NCBI GenBank assembly: GCA_035275405.1 | Contig: DATEMU010000005.1 | Location: 124,001 to 188,000 of the forward strand | Direction: 5' to 3' | From: Phycisphaerae bacterium | Lineage (GTDB): Bacteria > Planctomycetota > Phycisphaerae > UBA1845 > UTPLA1 | DNA length: 64,000 nucleotides | Part shown: positions 53,413 to 62,894 of the stretch, piece after piece | Layout of the letters: each line of letters begins with the position of its first letter | Position numbering within the stretch: position 1 is the stretch's first letter | Position numbers and translations under genes: made by a program | The notes under the pieces: model-generated | What the model was told of the DNA's origin: nothing | The model's input: only the letters and a program-made list of their open reading frames with translations | Databases searched by the model: none

Positions 53413-54018
53413 ATGTCCAAATATCAATTACGAGTTTTTGATCCGAGGAAAGGCGATTCTTTTGATTATCGTATTTCTCGGCACGAGTACTTCCACAGCC
53501 ATGCCTCTGGATTCTTCGTTTTGAATAGCTGGCCGGACACTAGGATCTGGAGTTCCAAATTAGATTCACATGTCACCCGCGCGCCGAGCTATTGGGAATT
53601 GTTTGTGCGAGCGGTTCAAGAGACAAGTCGACTTCTCTTACTAATCGTCGATCGACGAGAGTCGGCAATTCAATCTGACCCCGCTGTGTCTGGACTCAAA
53701 TTACTTTCCACGGACGTATCGCTGTTGGTCTATTCCGAACCGTCTATAGAGAGGATTCAATTGTTTTTTGACCTTCAACAAAAATATCAGACTTATGGAG
53801 AATGGATATTCGCTGGTTGTAACGACAATCTCAAGTTGCCCAATCGCATTGCCAATTGGAGCGAATTAGCTCAGCCATCGAGCTTAGAATTGATATTGCC
53901 TCAGCACGAAAAACTGGGTTGTTTCCTCTATCGTAATGGTGAAACTAGCGAAATAATATTTGGATCGAGACTTTTTCGTGACTTGGACGTGCTCGTTGAG
54001 CGGTCGAGGACAGGGTAG
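53413..54018 (+). CDS. Unknown AT-rich protein
   Basis: A 201-residue soluble protein without recognisable family, Cys-poor and with many aromatic residues. Its base composition is clearly more AT-rich than the surroundings, with A/T-ending codons, which suggests recent lateral transfer. The MITE ends 23 nt before its ATG. Immunity or toxin-related roles are possible but not supported by any motif. TATCTT lies 6 nt before the ATG. Confidence 0.55.
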   Translation: MSKYQLRVFDPRKGDSFDYRISRHEYFHSHASGFFVLNSWPDTRIWSSKLDSHVTRAPSYWELFVRAVQETSRLLLLIVDRRESAIQSDPAVSGLKLLSTDVSLLVYSEPSIERIQLFFDLQQKYQTYGEWIFAGCNDNLKLPNRIANWSELAQPSSLELILPQHEKLGCFLYRNGETSEIIFGSRLFRDLDVLVERSRTG

Positions 54019-54563
54019 ACGATTGGGAAGCACAAAGATGAAGAAAACGTATCAGGATTGCTCTGTGATGATTCGGGACAGGCACTAATAAAAATGCCGG
54101 GAATCCCACGCCGTGGCGTGGTCGTGCCAAAAAAAACCCGCCCCTCCCGACTTGCCTTTTTCCAAATCCAGCGCTATGTTAGGTAATAGTTCGGTATATC
54201 GAAGATCGCGGCGCGCCTGCCAACAACGGCCGCCGACCGGAGGGATTTCGCGCCGTGTTCGCTAAACAGCAATCCCGTCCATCAAGTGAAAATCTCGGCC
54301 CAATTTTCGCTCGTTCTCGCTCGTTTTCGGCTCAAAAAAAGATTTATTTCTGCGCTCTCCCCTGCTCACCTGTCACCTGCTCGCCTGCTCTGCAGCCCGT
54401 TCCGCCCTGTTCCATCTTGTTCCACCAACAAAAAAACCGCCGCCGCCGTCCCAGCAAATCCCAGCCAGTGGCAGCCTCTCACCTTAACTCCTCCTCCGCG
54501 CCCCTGCGCCTCTGCGAGAGATACTGCTTTGACTTTTCGGCCCTTTGACTCTTCCATGCCCGC
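54019..54563. other. Gene-free stretch
   Basis: This 545-nt gap has no supportable gene. It is T/C-rich, with A-runs, and from 54360 to 54545 consists of pyrimidine-rich, low-complexity sequence. A block at 54494-54520 (GCGCCCCTGCGCCTCTGCG core) resembles the dispersed repeat arm at 62034-62059. Confidence 0.5.
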
Positions 54564-55295
54564 ATGTCCGACCAACGCGAGCCTCCTTGGCTGACCAGCC
54601 TTGTCGCCCATGAGCCCAAGGCGCCCTACATGGCGCCCTACATGGCCTACCTGCTGCTCTTAATGCTCAACGACGTCTTTCCCACGTCGCTGCGCTGGCT
54701 GGCGATCCTCCTCCACATCGCCCTGGCGAGCTACGTTACCTGGCTCTTTCGCCATCACCTCCCGCCCCTGGGCCGGCCGCATTGGATCCTCGCCATCGTC
54801 GTCGGTCTCATCGCCGCCTGGGGCTGGGTCGCCGGTCAGCACGCCGTCAACGGCGTCGTCATCGCCGGTCACGACCTCGGAGGTTGGCTCCCCTTCTATC
54901 CCGGCTCGGCCAAACCCTATAACCCGCATGTCGATTACGGCGACGGCGCGGCGTTCTGGGTGTACGTCTCCGCGAAGATCACCCGCGCCTGCACGATCGT
55001 CCCGATCGTCGAGGAGATCTTCTGGCGCGGCTTCATCCTCCGCGCCTTCGTGAACTGGGACCGCTTTGAAAAGGTCCCGTGGGGGCAATTCGCCTGGCGG
55101 GCGATGATCGGCTCCGCGCTGATTTCAGTGATCCAGCATCCCGCCAACTGGATCGTCAGCATCGGCTGCTGGCTGCTCTTCAACGCTCTGTTCTATTGGA
55201 AGAAAAGCTTGCTGTGCCTGATGATCACCCACGCCGTGACCAATCTCGCGCTCTATATCTACGTGGTCCGCGCGGGCGATTGGCAATTCTGGTAG
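54564..55295 (+). CDS. CAAX-type (CPBP) intramembrane protease, PEP-CTERM-related
   Basis: A 243-residue membrane protein with about seven helices. The Abi/CPBP protease motif is IVPIVEEIFWRGFILRAF (Glu150, Glu151, Arg155). Two further conserved His are in SVIQHPANW (His192) and MITHAVTNL. It fits the CAAX-protease-related subgroup that co-occurs with exosortase/PEP-CTERM systems (TIGR03008-like). It could process membrane-anchored proteins such as the two PEP-CTERM proteins here. A short direct repeat APYM-APYM lies at its N-terminus. No exosortase gene is in the window. Confidence 0.82.
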   Translation: MSDQREPPWLTSLVAHEPKAPYMAPYMAYLLLLMLNDVFPTSLRWLAILLHIALASYVTWLFRHHLPPLGRPHWILAIVVGLIAAWGWVAGQHAVNGVVIAGHDLGGWLPFYPGSAKPYNPHVDYGDGAAFWVYVSAKITRACTIVPIVEEIFWRGFILRAFVNWDRFEKVPWGQFAWRAMIGSALISVIQHPANWIVSIGCWLLFNALFYWKKSLLCLMITHAVTNLALYIYVVRAGDWQFW

Positions 55296-55335
55296 CGCCG
55301 GCGGGGATTTCGATCCGCCCGATAACGCCCCGCGA

Positions 55336-55364
55336 TTGACCCTGACGGTCCAAAGGATTAAACT
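55336..55364 (+). promoter_or_regulatory. Candidate sigma-70 promoter upstream of the acidic lipoprotein-like gene
   Basis: TTGACC (55336-55341), 17-nt spacer, TAAACT (55359-55364). The predicted start near 55371 leaves a ~65-nt leader before the ATG at 55436. Confidence 0.45.
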
Positions 55365-55435
55365 ATTGAGTAACGGTCCATCGGTCGGTCGCAAGCCGAT
55401 CCGGCCCGTGGCCTACCCTGCCCCTTGGTGCCGCC

Positions 55436-56077
55436 ATGCTGAGAAAACTGCCTCTTTACGCAATTTGTCTGTTCGCCGCCGCGCCGTTCGCCTGCACGAA
55501 ATCCGAGGACGATCTTCGTCCCGCCCAGCGCGCGGCGGGCGGGCTGATGCCCGACACGGATCCGAAGTTCGAGGCCGAATACGTCGCGGATCAGAGCCAG
55601 GTCAAGCTCGTCGCCCCGCGGACAGTTTCCTACGAACCGCTCGATACATTCCGGGGCAAGGCGGAACCTGCGGCCAAGGCCGATGCGCCCGCTGACGCAG
55701 AACCCGCGAAGTCGACGGCCCGCGCCGCGCCGGGGCCGCGCGGCACGCCCAGCGCCCCTCCATCAGCCGGCGGTGGTAACTTCTGGAGCCGCGTCGGCAT
55801 GAAGGCGCTCATGGGCGGCGGCGCCGCGCCGCCCGGTCCGCCCCCCGCCAGCCCGGGTCAACCCGCGCCGAAGGAAGACGAGCCGGCCGCTGAGGAAGAG
55901 GCCGCAGACAACGAGGACGCGACCGAGGAAGAAGAGGCTGACGCCGACGAAGAAGAACCTGCGGAGGACGAGGAGGCCGACTCGGACGAAGAAGAATCAG
56001 AAGACGAGGGTTCGGAAGAGGAACCTAAAGAAGATACACCCGACAAAGAGCCGAAGGACACAGACAACCGCGATTGA
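55436..56077 (+). CDS. Secreted acidic, low-complexity protein
   Basis: A 213-residue protein with a signal peptide (core LPLYAICLFAAAPFAC; the Cys might be lipidated but the lipobox is weak). The middle is Pro-, Ala- and Gly-rich. The last ~75 residues are almost only Glu, Asp, Ala, Ser and Lys (EDEEADSDEEESEDEG). Probably intrinsically disordered and able to bind cations. A near-consensus promoter lies ~72 nt upstream. Function unknown. Confidence 0.6.
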   Translation: MLRKLPLYAICLFAAAPFACTKSEDDLRPAQRAAGGLMPDTDPKFEAEYVADQSQVKLVAPRTVSYEPLDTFRGKAEPAAKADAPADAEPAKSTARAAPGPRGTPSAPPSAGGGNFWSRVGMKALMGGGAAPPGPPPASPGQPAPKEDEPAAEEEAADNEDATEEEEADADEEEPAEDEEADSDEEESEDEGSEEEPKEDTPDKEPKDTDNRD

Positions 56078-56129
56078 CCGGTGCACTACGGTCTCCCCCA
56101 ATCTATAGATCGCGGATAACATCCGCGTC

Positions 56130-57500
56130 GTGGCGCGCAAGCATTCCAACTTCATCTGCGAATCCTGTGGCCGCGTCCATGCGCAGTGGATGGGCAAGTG
56201 CCCGGACTGCGGCGAGTGGAACACGCTTGTCGAGCAGGTCGTTGAGGGCACTGCCGAGGATAAGCATCGACCCGTTGTCTCGGCCGAGCAGCCGATCCTG
56301 GCGGCGATCAAAGACGTTCAGCCGGATGCGACACGGCGATACCCGTCCGGCATCGCCGAGTTCGACCGCGTGCTCGGCGGTGGGATTGTGCCGGGCTCGG
56401 CGATCCTGATCGGCGGCGATCCGGGCATCGGCAAGTCCACGCTGCTTCTGCAAGTCGGCCACGCGCTCGCCACGGCCGGCAAGAAGGCGATCTACGTCAG
56501 CAGCGAGGAATCACTGGGGCAGATTCGCCTGCGGGCCGCGCGGCTCAACTTCGCCGATTCGCCCATGCTTACCGCCGCGCAGGCCAACCTCGACATCATT
56601 TCCAACCTGATCCAGCAACAAAAGCCCGACCTCGTCGTAGTAGACTCCGTGCAGATGGTCTATCGCCCCGACATGACGGCCGCCCCCGGATCGGTCACGC
56701 AACTTCGCGACGCCGCGGCGCGGCTGATCTGGCTGGCCAAGCAGATGGGCTTCGCGCTCGTGCTCGTAGGGCATGTCACGAAGGAGGGCGCCATCGCCGG
56801 GCCGATGATCCTGGAGCACCTCGTCGATTGCGTGGCGTACTTCGAGGGCGACCGATTCCATTCCCACCGGCTGATCCGGGCCGTCAAGAATCGCTTCGGC
56901 TCGACGGACGAACTGGGCATCTTCGAGATGACCGACGCGGGACTGATCCCCATCGCCGATCCGTCGAAGCTCTTTCTGCAATCCGGTCGCCAGGCGCGGC
57001 CCGGCTCGGTCGTGTTGGCGGCGTGCGAGGGTACGCGAACGCTTCTGGTCGAAGTGCAGGCGCTCTGCGCGCAATCCGTCTTTGGCTCGGCCAAGCGCAA
57101 GGCCACGGGCGTGGACGCCGGGCGCGTTTCCATGATCCTCGCGGTCATCGAGAAACACGCGGACTGCGTGGTGGGCGATCAGGACGTCTTCGTCAATGTG
57201 GTGGGCGGCGTCCGCGTGAACGAGCCCGCCGCCGATCTGGCCATCGCGCTTGCGGTGGTTGGGGCCATGACGAATCGAAGCCTGCCGGCCACGACCGTCG
57301 TGTGTGGAGAGCTGGGACTGGGCGCGGAGCTTCGCCCCGTGCATCATCTGCGGCAGCGCATCACCGAGGCCGCGCGCGTCGGCTTCAAACAATTCATCCT
57401 TCCCAGGGGCGAGCAGAAACCCGCCCCGGCGACGAAGGACGCCGCCATCGAACTCCTCGCCTGCGAAAGCCTGAGCCATGCCCTTCGACAGCTCGCCTGA
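56130..57500 (+). CDS. radA: DNA repair protein RadA
   Basis: A 456-residue RadA, which helps branch migration in recombination. The N-terminal zinc finger uses C10, C13, C24 and C27. The RecA-like ATPase has Walker A GGDPGIGKSTLL (95-106) and the RadA-specific KNRFGSTDELGIFEM. A Lon-like C-terminal domain follows (VNVVGGVRVNEPAADLAIAL). It starts with GTG at 56130, and the size is typical. The 3' end overlaps the next gene by 23 nt. Confidence 0.96.
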   Translation: MARKHSNFICESCGRVHAQWMGKCPDCGEWNTLVEQVVEGTAEDKHRPVVSAEQPILAAIKDVQPDATRRYPSGIAEFDRVLGGGIVPGSAILIGGDPGIGKSTLLLQVGHALATAGKKAIYVSSEESLGQIRLRAARLNFADSPMLTAAQANLDIISNLIQQQKPDLVVVDSVQMVYRPDMTAAPGSVTQLRDAAARLIWLAKQMGFALVLVGHVTKEGAIAGPMILEHLVDCVAYFEGDRFHSHRLIRAVKNRFGSTDELGIFEMTDAGLIPIADPSKLFLQSGRQARPGSVVLAACEGTRTLLVEVQALCAQSVFGSAKRKATGVDAGRVSMILAVIEKHADCVVGDQDVFVNVVGGVRVNEPAADLAIALAVVGAMTNRSLPATTVVCGELGLGAELRPVHHLRQRITEAARVGFKQFILPRGEQKPAPATKDAAIELLACESLSHALRQLA

Positions 57501-60348
57501 CCTGCTGGTCGATGACTCGCTCCCCGCGCGCCGCACCAGCGCGTTGCTGGCGATCGTGGCCGGCGCCGCCCTCATCGGCAACTGCCTGCTCAACTCGCCA
57601 TCCCGCTTTTCCGAACAGCAACTGCACGACGCGTCCCCGCTGCATTGGGTCGTGTGGCTCCTCGCGCTGGGTGGGCAATTCCCGACTGCCCGCGGCGTGG
57701 AAATCCGCAATCTGATCTTCTACTCCGCCGCCGCGATCCTGGCGATTCTCGCCGGCGCGCGGCTCGCCCTGTCTGGAGTTCGCCCGCGCATGTCGGAAGA
57801 TGACCTGTGGGACTTTCGCCGCCGCGCGTCCAGCCCTTATTTCTGGTGGTTTCTGCTCTTGATCGTCAGCGCCCTGAGTTCCTGGTATGCCCACGCCCCT
57901 GCCGTATGCAAAGGCCAGACGATTGCCCGGCTTCTCCAGGCCGCCTGGTGGTTTCCGCTTGCGGCGCTACTGGTCTCCAAACATGTCCGCATGGTCGCCA
58001 TCACGCTCGTCGCCGCGTTGGCGACCACCGCGGCCATCGGAATCTGGTATCAACTCGCCCGCGTCATGCCCAACCTACCCGCTGCGCGGCTTCAATACCC
58101 GATGGGTAACGAATTGTGGCTGGCGGCATGCCTCTTGCCCGGTGTGTTTGTCGCACTGGGACTGGTCGCGGCGAGGCCGCGGACGGTCTGGCTGGGTGCG
58201 GCGGTCCTCGCCTTGCTGGTAATGGCCGCCGCATTGGCCTTGACGCGCTCGCGCTCCGCCGCCGCCGGTCTCGTTGCGGGGTTCGTGGCGGCGGGACTGT
58301 GTCTCGCACCACCGAAATGGCGCAAGCCCGCCATTCTGACGATTTGCCTCCTCGGAATCGCCGGCGCGCTCTATTTTCAGAAGCAATTCTCCGGCGGACT
58401 TCGCTCCCACTCCTTTCGCTCGCGAATCGGCTACGAGTGGCCCTACGCCCTGCACCTCTTTTCGCTGAAGCCGATCGCCGGTCACGGCGACGGCGCGTAT
58501 TCCCTCCTGGCCGGACAGTTCGCCCGCATGGATCAGCTCGACGATCCCGGCATCATGCGCAGCGATGAAAACGTCTGGAGCGGCCACGCCCACAACGAAT
58601 TCCTGCAACTGCTTTGCGACCTCGGCATCCTGGGCACGCTGGCCTTCGCCGCGGCCATCGGCACCACGCTCTACCACGCTTTCCGTACCGTGACCGCGTC
58701 CTCTCTGCCCGGCGAATCCCCCGGCAACCGGTGGCTTGTCATCGGCCTGATCGGCGCGCTCGCCGCCTCGACCGTCGAGGCCTGTGGAACTCCGGCCATC
58801 CGCGAGCCCGGCGCGACGCCGATCGTTCTGACGGTCTGGGCATGTCTCTGGGCGCTCGTCCGGCGAAGCCGCCCGGCCGTGCCGACCGACGAGCGGGACA
58901 AACCCTTCAGCGAAGCGGCGCTGCGTCTGACGGGCCTGGTCGCGGTCCTGGGCGCAGCCGCTTTGGGCTGGCACGGTATCCAGGACTGGCGCGCCGCCCG
59001 CGCCCGCTTCGAGTCCGAAGCCGCGTTGAATGAGATGCAGTTTGTTCGTTCCGCCCAACAGGCCGACTTCGCCGCCGCGCATCTTCTTGATCCCTTCCAA
59101 AAAAACCTCGCCCGCATGATCGCGACCTGGGCCCGGTCGCTGGAATTCGATCGGCGCCTGGCCCATTCAGCCGCCGCGCCCGGCGACGACGAACTCGACG
59201 TCGCCCACGAGGCCCTCACCCGACTGAACCAGCTCAAACAGGATACCCCTCGATTCCTGCGCGTATCACGGATCGAATCCGCGCTCTGCCTCAACCTGGC
59301 CCGAGCCTATGAGCGGCGCGGCGAGCGGGCGAGTCGAGATGAATATCAGGAGAAGTTCATTGCCGCGCTGGAAGCGAGCCGGGCCGATGAGCCGTTTCTC
59401 GCAGATCGCGTCGCGGCGTTGTGGCGGGCCAAGCCGACGGCGACGGTAATGGATCGCTTGAACTGGCTCCGTGCGCTCATTCGGGTCGGGGAGATGGACC
59501 CTCAGGTCCTGCAACTCTTCAGCAGCCTGGATCGGGCCCCGGGCTTTGCCCAGGCCTTGGAAGATCTTTACCAGATCGCCGCGCGGGACGAAAACCGGAC
59601 GCCGGACGATTGGGAAGACCGACTTTCTCCGGAAACTTTGCGGCTGGCCGCCCTCGCCAAGGCCCTGTCCGGCAGTCCGGCCGACGCAGCTCGGCTCGCC
59701 GACCGGGCCGTGTCGCTGTATGAAAAGGCGGGGCCTCGCCTCTTCGGTGGAACCGCCGCCGCGTTGCACGAGTCCGTTCATTATCGCTTTGCCGCCGACC
59801 CGACGACTTTGACGGAGGAAAATCTCGATCGACTGGCCCGCGCGCATACGCTGTTGGGCTCCCCGGCGACCCGCGAGTCGACTCTCGCCGGTTCCCTCGG
59901 CGAAACCAGGCTTCACCTCCTGCTCGCCGCGGGACGGGAAAAGGACGCAGAGGCACAGATACCCCGACTCGAATCGACCTCTCCCGATGCGCCACTGCCG
60001 ACACAACTGGCCCAGGCCTATGTCCGGCTGGCGAGTTCGTTCGCCGAGGAGCCCGGTCGTTATCCCAATGTCCAGCGATGGTGCCGCCGAGCGGAGGAAT
60101 TGGCCCCGACGATTCCCGATCCCCACGCCGTTCTGATCCGCGCGGCGCTCCGCGCCGGGGACGAATCCACGGCCCAGTCCGCCGCCCGGAAAATACTGGA
60201 TTTGGAGCCTGATCGGTTAAAGGCTGCTGAATATCTCACGGGCCTGCGGCAGCGGTACCCCGGCCTCGCACTTTGGGCGGACTTGGCGAAGAGTTATCCC
60301 GGGCTTTTCTCCCCGGTGACCTCCAAGCCGACCACGTCACAGCCGTGA
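57478..60348 (+). CDS. O-antigen ligase-like membrane protein with C-terminal TPR region
   Basis: A 956-residue protein. About twelve transmembrane helices span residues ~20-470. Between them is a Wzy/O-antigen-ligase signature GHAHNEFLQLLCDLGILGTL (near 360-380). The C-terminal ~470 residues are soluble and helical, with TPR-like repeats (RLAYVRLASS-type, ALEDLYQIA, EDLARA-like), probably binding partners. Such proteins join or polymerise glycans on lipid carriers. The start overlaps radA by 23 nt, which suggests translational coupling although the functions differ. Confidence 0.8.
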   Translation: MPFDSSPDLLVDDSLPARRTSALLAIVAGAALIGNCLLNSPSRFSEQQLHDASPLHWVVWLLALGGQFPTARGVEIRNLIFYSAAAILAILAGARLALSGVRPRMSEDDLWDFRRRASSPYFWWFLLLIVSALSSWYAHAPAVCKGQTIARLLQAAWWFPLAALLVSKHVRMVAITLVAALATTAAIGIWYQLARVMPNLPAARLQYPMGNELWLAACLLPGVFVALGLVAARPRTVWLGAAVLALLVMAAALALTRSRSAAAGLVAGFVAAGLCLAPPKWRKPAILTICLLGIAGALYFQKQFSGGLRSHSFRSRIGYEWPYALHLFSLKPIAGHGDGAYSLLAGQFARMDQLDDPGIMRSDENVWSGHAHNEFLQLLCDLGILGTLAFAAAIGTTLYHAFRTVTASSLPGESPGNRWLVIGLIGALAASTVEACGTPAIREPGATPIVLTVWACLWALVRRSRPAVPTDERDKPFSEAALRLTGLVAVLGAAALGWHGIQDWRAARARFESEAALNEMQFVRSAQQADFAAAHLLDPFQKNLARMIATWARSLEFDRRLAHSAAAPGDDELDVAHEALTRLNQLKQDTPRFLRVSRIESALCLNLARAYERRGERASRDEYQEKFIAALEASRADEPFLADRVAALWRAKPTATVMDRLNWLRALIRVGEMDPQVLQLFSSLDRAPGFAQALEDLYQIAARDENRTPDDWEDRLSPETLRLAALAKALSGSPADAARLADRAVSLYEKAGPRLFGGTAAALHESVHYRFAADPTTLTEENLDRLARAHTLLGSPATRESTLAGSLGETRLHLLLAAGREKDAEAQIPRLESTSPDAPLPTQLAQAYVRLASSFAEEPGRYPNVQRWCRRAEELAPTIPDPHAVLIRAALRAGDESTAQSAARKILDLEPDRLKAAEYLTGLRQRYPGLALWADLAKSYPGLFSPVTSKPTTSQP

Positions 60349-60361
60349 TTCCCCTTGGGAC

Positions 60362-60389
60362 TTGTTTGCTGCCCGCCGATGCGTACAAT
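60362..60389 (+). promoter_or_regulatory. Candidate promoter of guaB
   Basis: TTGTTT (60362-60367), 16-nt spacer, TACAAT (60384-60389). The predicted start near 60396 leaves a ~15-nt leader before ATG 60411, and no Shine-Dalgarno is visible. Confidence 0.45.
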
Positions 60390-60410
60390 CCCACTTTTGG
60401 GGCCCTTCCT

Positions 60411-61931
60411 ATGCATCCCAAAATCATCGGCGATGCGGTCACCTTCGATGATGTCTTGCTCGTGCCCGCCCGCAGCGCGGTCGTCCCCCGCGACGCCGAC
60501 GTCCGCACACAACTGACCCGCAACATCACCGTCAACATCCCCCTGGTCTCCGCGCCGATGGACACAGTCACCGAGGCGAGCCTGGCGATCGCGCTGGCGC
60601 AGGAGGGCGGCATCGGCATCATCCACAAGAATCTGTCCATCGAGGCACAGTGCCGCGAGGTGGACAAGGTCAAGCGCAGCGCACATGGCGTGATTCTCGA
60701 TCCGGTCACGCTCCGACCGACGGACACAGTGGACCAGGCGGCCGAGGTGATGCGGTTGCATAACGTTTCCGGCGTGCCGATCACGCAGGAGGATGGCACG
60801 CTGGCCGGCATCCTAACGCGGCGGGACATGAAGTTCATGGAGCATGGGCCGCGGGAAACGCAAAAAAGTCAGAGCATCAAGAAGTCAAAATATGCGGAGC
60901 TTCGCATCGACGATGTGATGACCAAGGAGAACCTCGTCACCGCACCACCGAATACGTCGCTCGATGAGGCGAACAATATCCTCCAGCGCCACAAGGTCGA
61001 AAAGCTGCTCCTCGTCGATGACGACAACCGCCTGGTCGGGCTCATCACGATCAAGGACATCGACAAGAACCGGCAGTATCCCGAAAGTTGCCGGGACGAG
61101 CGCGGACGACTCCGTGTCGGAGCGGCCGTCGGCGTCAACGATCTCGATCGCGTCGCCGCCCTGATCGAAAACGGCGTCGATGTCATCGCCATCGACAGCG
61201 CCCACGGCCACAGCGAAAACGTCATCCAGACAGTCCGCGCGGTCCGCAAGCGCTACGACATCGACATCATCGCAGGCAACATCGCCACGGGCGAAGCCGC
61301 GACGGACTTGATCGACGCCGGGGCGGACGCCCTCAAGGTCGGCATCGGTCCCGGCTCCATCTGCACGACGCGCGTCGTTTCCGGAGTCGGTATGCCCCAG
61401 ATCACGGCGATCTTTGCCGTCGCCGACGTCGCCACCGACGCAGGCATCCCCGTGATCGCCGACGGCGGAATCCGCTTCTCCGGCGACATCACCAAGGCCC
61501 TCGCCGCCGGGGCCCATAGCGTCATGATGGGGTCGCTTTTTGCCGGACTGGAGGAGTCTCCCGGCAGTACCGTCTTCTGGCGGGGCCGCCGTTTCAAGGA
61601 ATATCGCGGCATGGGCTCGCTCGGGGCGATGGTGTCGGGCAGTGCTGACCGATATTCTCAGAAGGGCGAGAGCGGTCGCGACAAGCTCGTCCCCGAGGGC
61701 GTCGAGGGCCGCGTGCCCTATCGCGGCCGGCTGGCGGAACTGACGTACCAGCTCGTCGGCGGCCTGCGGGCCGGGATGGGCTACTGCGGCGCGGCCAGTG
61801 TCGAGGATTTGCGGCGGACCGCGCGGTTTATGCGCGTCTCGTCCGCGGGTATGGCCGAGTCGCATCCGCACAATCTGGTGATCACCGAGGAAGCCCCGAA
61901 CTACGCCGTCGAACACGTCGTTGAGGTATAG
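60411..61931 (+). CDS. guaB: IMP dehydrogenase
   Basis: A 506-residue enzyme that converts IMP to XMP with NAD+, the committed step of GMP synthesis. The catalytic Cys318 is in [15 protein letters not shown]. The barrel starts [15 protein letters not shown]; two CBS domains (about 95-215) lie between its first strands and act as an allosteric module. The flap motif [17 protein letters not shown] is intact. Full length. ATG 60411 is chosen; a longer frame-open extension to 60273 overlaps the upstream gene. Confidence 0.97.
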   Translation: MHPKIIGDAVTFDDVLLVPARSAVVPRDADVRTQLTRNITVNIPLVSAPMDTVTEASLAIALAQEGGIGIIHKNLSIEAQCREVDKVKRSAHGVILDPVTLRPTDTVDQAAEVMRLHNVSGVPITQEDGTLAGILTRRDMKFMEHGPRETQKSQSIKKSKYAELRIDDVMTKENLVTAPPNTSLDEANNILQRHKVEKLLLVDDDNRLVGLITIKDIDKNRQYPESCRDERGRLRVGAAVGVNDLDRVAALIENGVDVIAIDSAHGHSENVIQTVRAVRKRYDIDIIAGNIATGEAATDLIDAGADALKVGIGPGSICTTRVVSGVGMPQITAIFAVADVATDAGIPVIADGGIRFSGDITKALAAGAHSVMMGSLFAGLEESPGSTVFWRGRRFKEYRGMGSLGAMVSGSADRYSQKGESGRDKLVPEGVEGRVPYRGRLAELTYQLVGGLRAGMGYCGAASVEDLRRTARFMRVSSAGMAESHPHNLVITEEAPNYAVEHVVEV

Positions 61932-61937
61932 AGAACG

Positions 61938-62615
61938 ATGAACCGTCGAAACGTCGAAACGTCGAAACTGGGAATTCACCACCGAGGCACCGAGGCGCAG
62001 AGAACCCTTTCATTGATAACTCCAAGTTCAGCTCGGCGTCTCTGTGCCTCTGTGGTGAGCGTTTTCCTCTTTGCCACCGGCTGCGCGCATCTCAACAACC
62101 CCTACGAAGACTCCAGCGCCATGATTGACGAGGAGATGACGACACCCAGCACGCAAACCTACCTGGCCGGCGGCGCGCCCACAGGCCGGCCGTTCGGCCG
62201 CACCTGGTCCAGCTCGCAGGTGCTGTACACGAACGGTGCCGTCACACACTGGCCGCTCTGGTTTGAGGACCCGTTCGAGGACAAGGGCAACGGCTACCAG
62301 CCGGTCGCGGACCGCGACGCGCCGGATAACGTCTTCTGCTGGAACTGGGTGGATTATCTGCACATCGGCTACGGCCCCGGCCGCGAGCTGGTGAACATTG
62401 CCGGCTACCCCGCCAGCGCCGCCGTGACGCCGCCGGGCACGCTGATGGAAAGCGACGGCCGCTTGAGCAAGGGCCTGCTCGGTTATGACCACGACGCCCA
62501 GCGCGCCGACTCCGCCACGCGCGAGCCGCCGCATGTCCACCCCGTCGATCGGCGTGACCACACCGACGAAGAGCACCATGAACCGCCGGCGGTGACACAG
62601 CCGGAAGAGCATTAG
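61938..62615 (+). CDS. Lipoprotein whose signal peptide is partly repeat-encoded
   Basis: Up to 225 residues. The mature protein of ~175 residues has no recognised family; its C-terminus is His-, Asp- and Glu-rich (TDEEHHEPPA). The lipobox is LFATGC (Cys49 from ATG 61938). The n- and part of the h-region (RRLCASVVSVFLFATGC) come from a dispersed inverted repeat (61975-62059). A TTG at 62013 (residue 26) would give a signal peptide of ordinary length, so the start is uncertain. It lies 6 nt after guaB. Confidence 0.6.
   Translation: MNRRNVETSKLGIHHRGTEAQRTLSLITPSSARRLCASVVSVFLFATGCAHLNNPYEDSSAMIDEEMTTPSTQTYLAGGAPTGRPFGRTWSSSQVLYTNGAVTHWPLWFEDPFEDKGNGYQPVADRDAPDNVFCWNWVDYLHIGYGPGRELVNIAGYPASAAVTPPGTLMESDGRLSKGLLGYDHDAQRADSATREPPHVHPVDRRDHTDEEHHEPPAVTQPEEH
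61975..62059. repeat. Dispersed inverted-repeat element (ACCACAGAGGCACAGAG type)
   Basis: An imperfect palindrome. The left arm (61975-62003) begins TTCACCACCGAGGCACCGAG and the right arm (62034-62059) reads, inverted, CTCACCACAGAGGCACAGAG. A ~30-nt loop lies between. Single arms of the same type occur at 48631-48660 and 54494-54520. It overlaps the 5' end of a lipoprotein gene. Confidence 0.7.
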
Positions 62616-62621
62616 TGGAGC

Positions 62622-62894
62622 ATGGGCCTCCGGCCCGTGCGAATCATCTTGAATCCGCGAGTTCAATCGGTCGTAGCAAGAAACGGCTACAAACTCGAAC
62701 TCACCTTTTCGAACGGTGAAGTTGGAGTTTACGATTGCACGCCGTTACTCGATTTCGGGGTCTTCACAGAGCTGCGCGACGTTGATTATTTCAAACGGGC
62801 CATCGCGGAGAGCGGCACCGTAGTCTGGCCGAACGAGCAGGATATTTGCCCGGATACGCTGTACGAAGATTCGAAAAACCTGGCTTCAACATAG
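62622..62894 (+). CDS. DUF2442 domain protein
   Basis: A 90-residue protein of the DUF2442 family: an N-terminal beta-rich GYKLELTFSNGEVGVYDCTP then LLDFGVFTELRDVDYFKRAI and WPNEQDICPDTLYED. These small proteins often sit near toxin-antitoxin genes and may bind DNA or RNA, but their function is not established. It starts ATG 62622, or GTG 15 nt later, and lies 6 nt after the lipoprotein gene's stop. Confidence 0.8.
   Translation: MGLRPVRIILNPRVQSVVARNGYKLELTFSNGEVGVYDCTPLLDFGVFTELRDVDYFKRAIAESGTVVWPNEQDICPDTLYEDSKNLAST

Noticed and set aside
54255-54548. Plus-strand frame of 97 codons in the pyrimidine-rich gap before the CAAX-type protease
   Set aside because: It is low-complexity and Ser/Pro/Cys-rich in every frame, with no ribosome-binding site; it looks like non-coding sequence.
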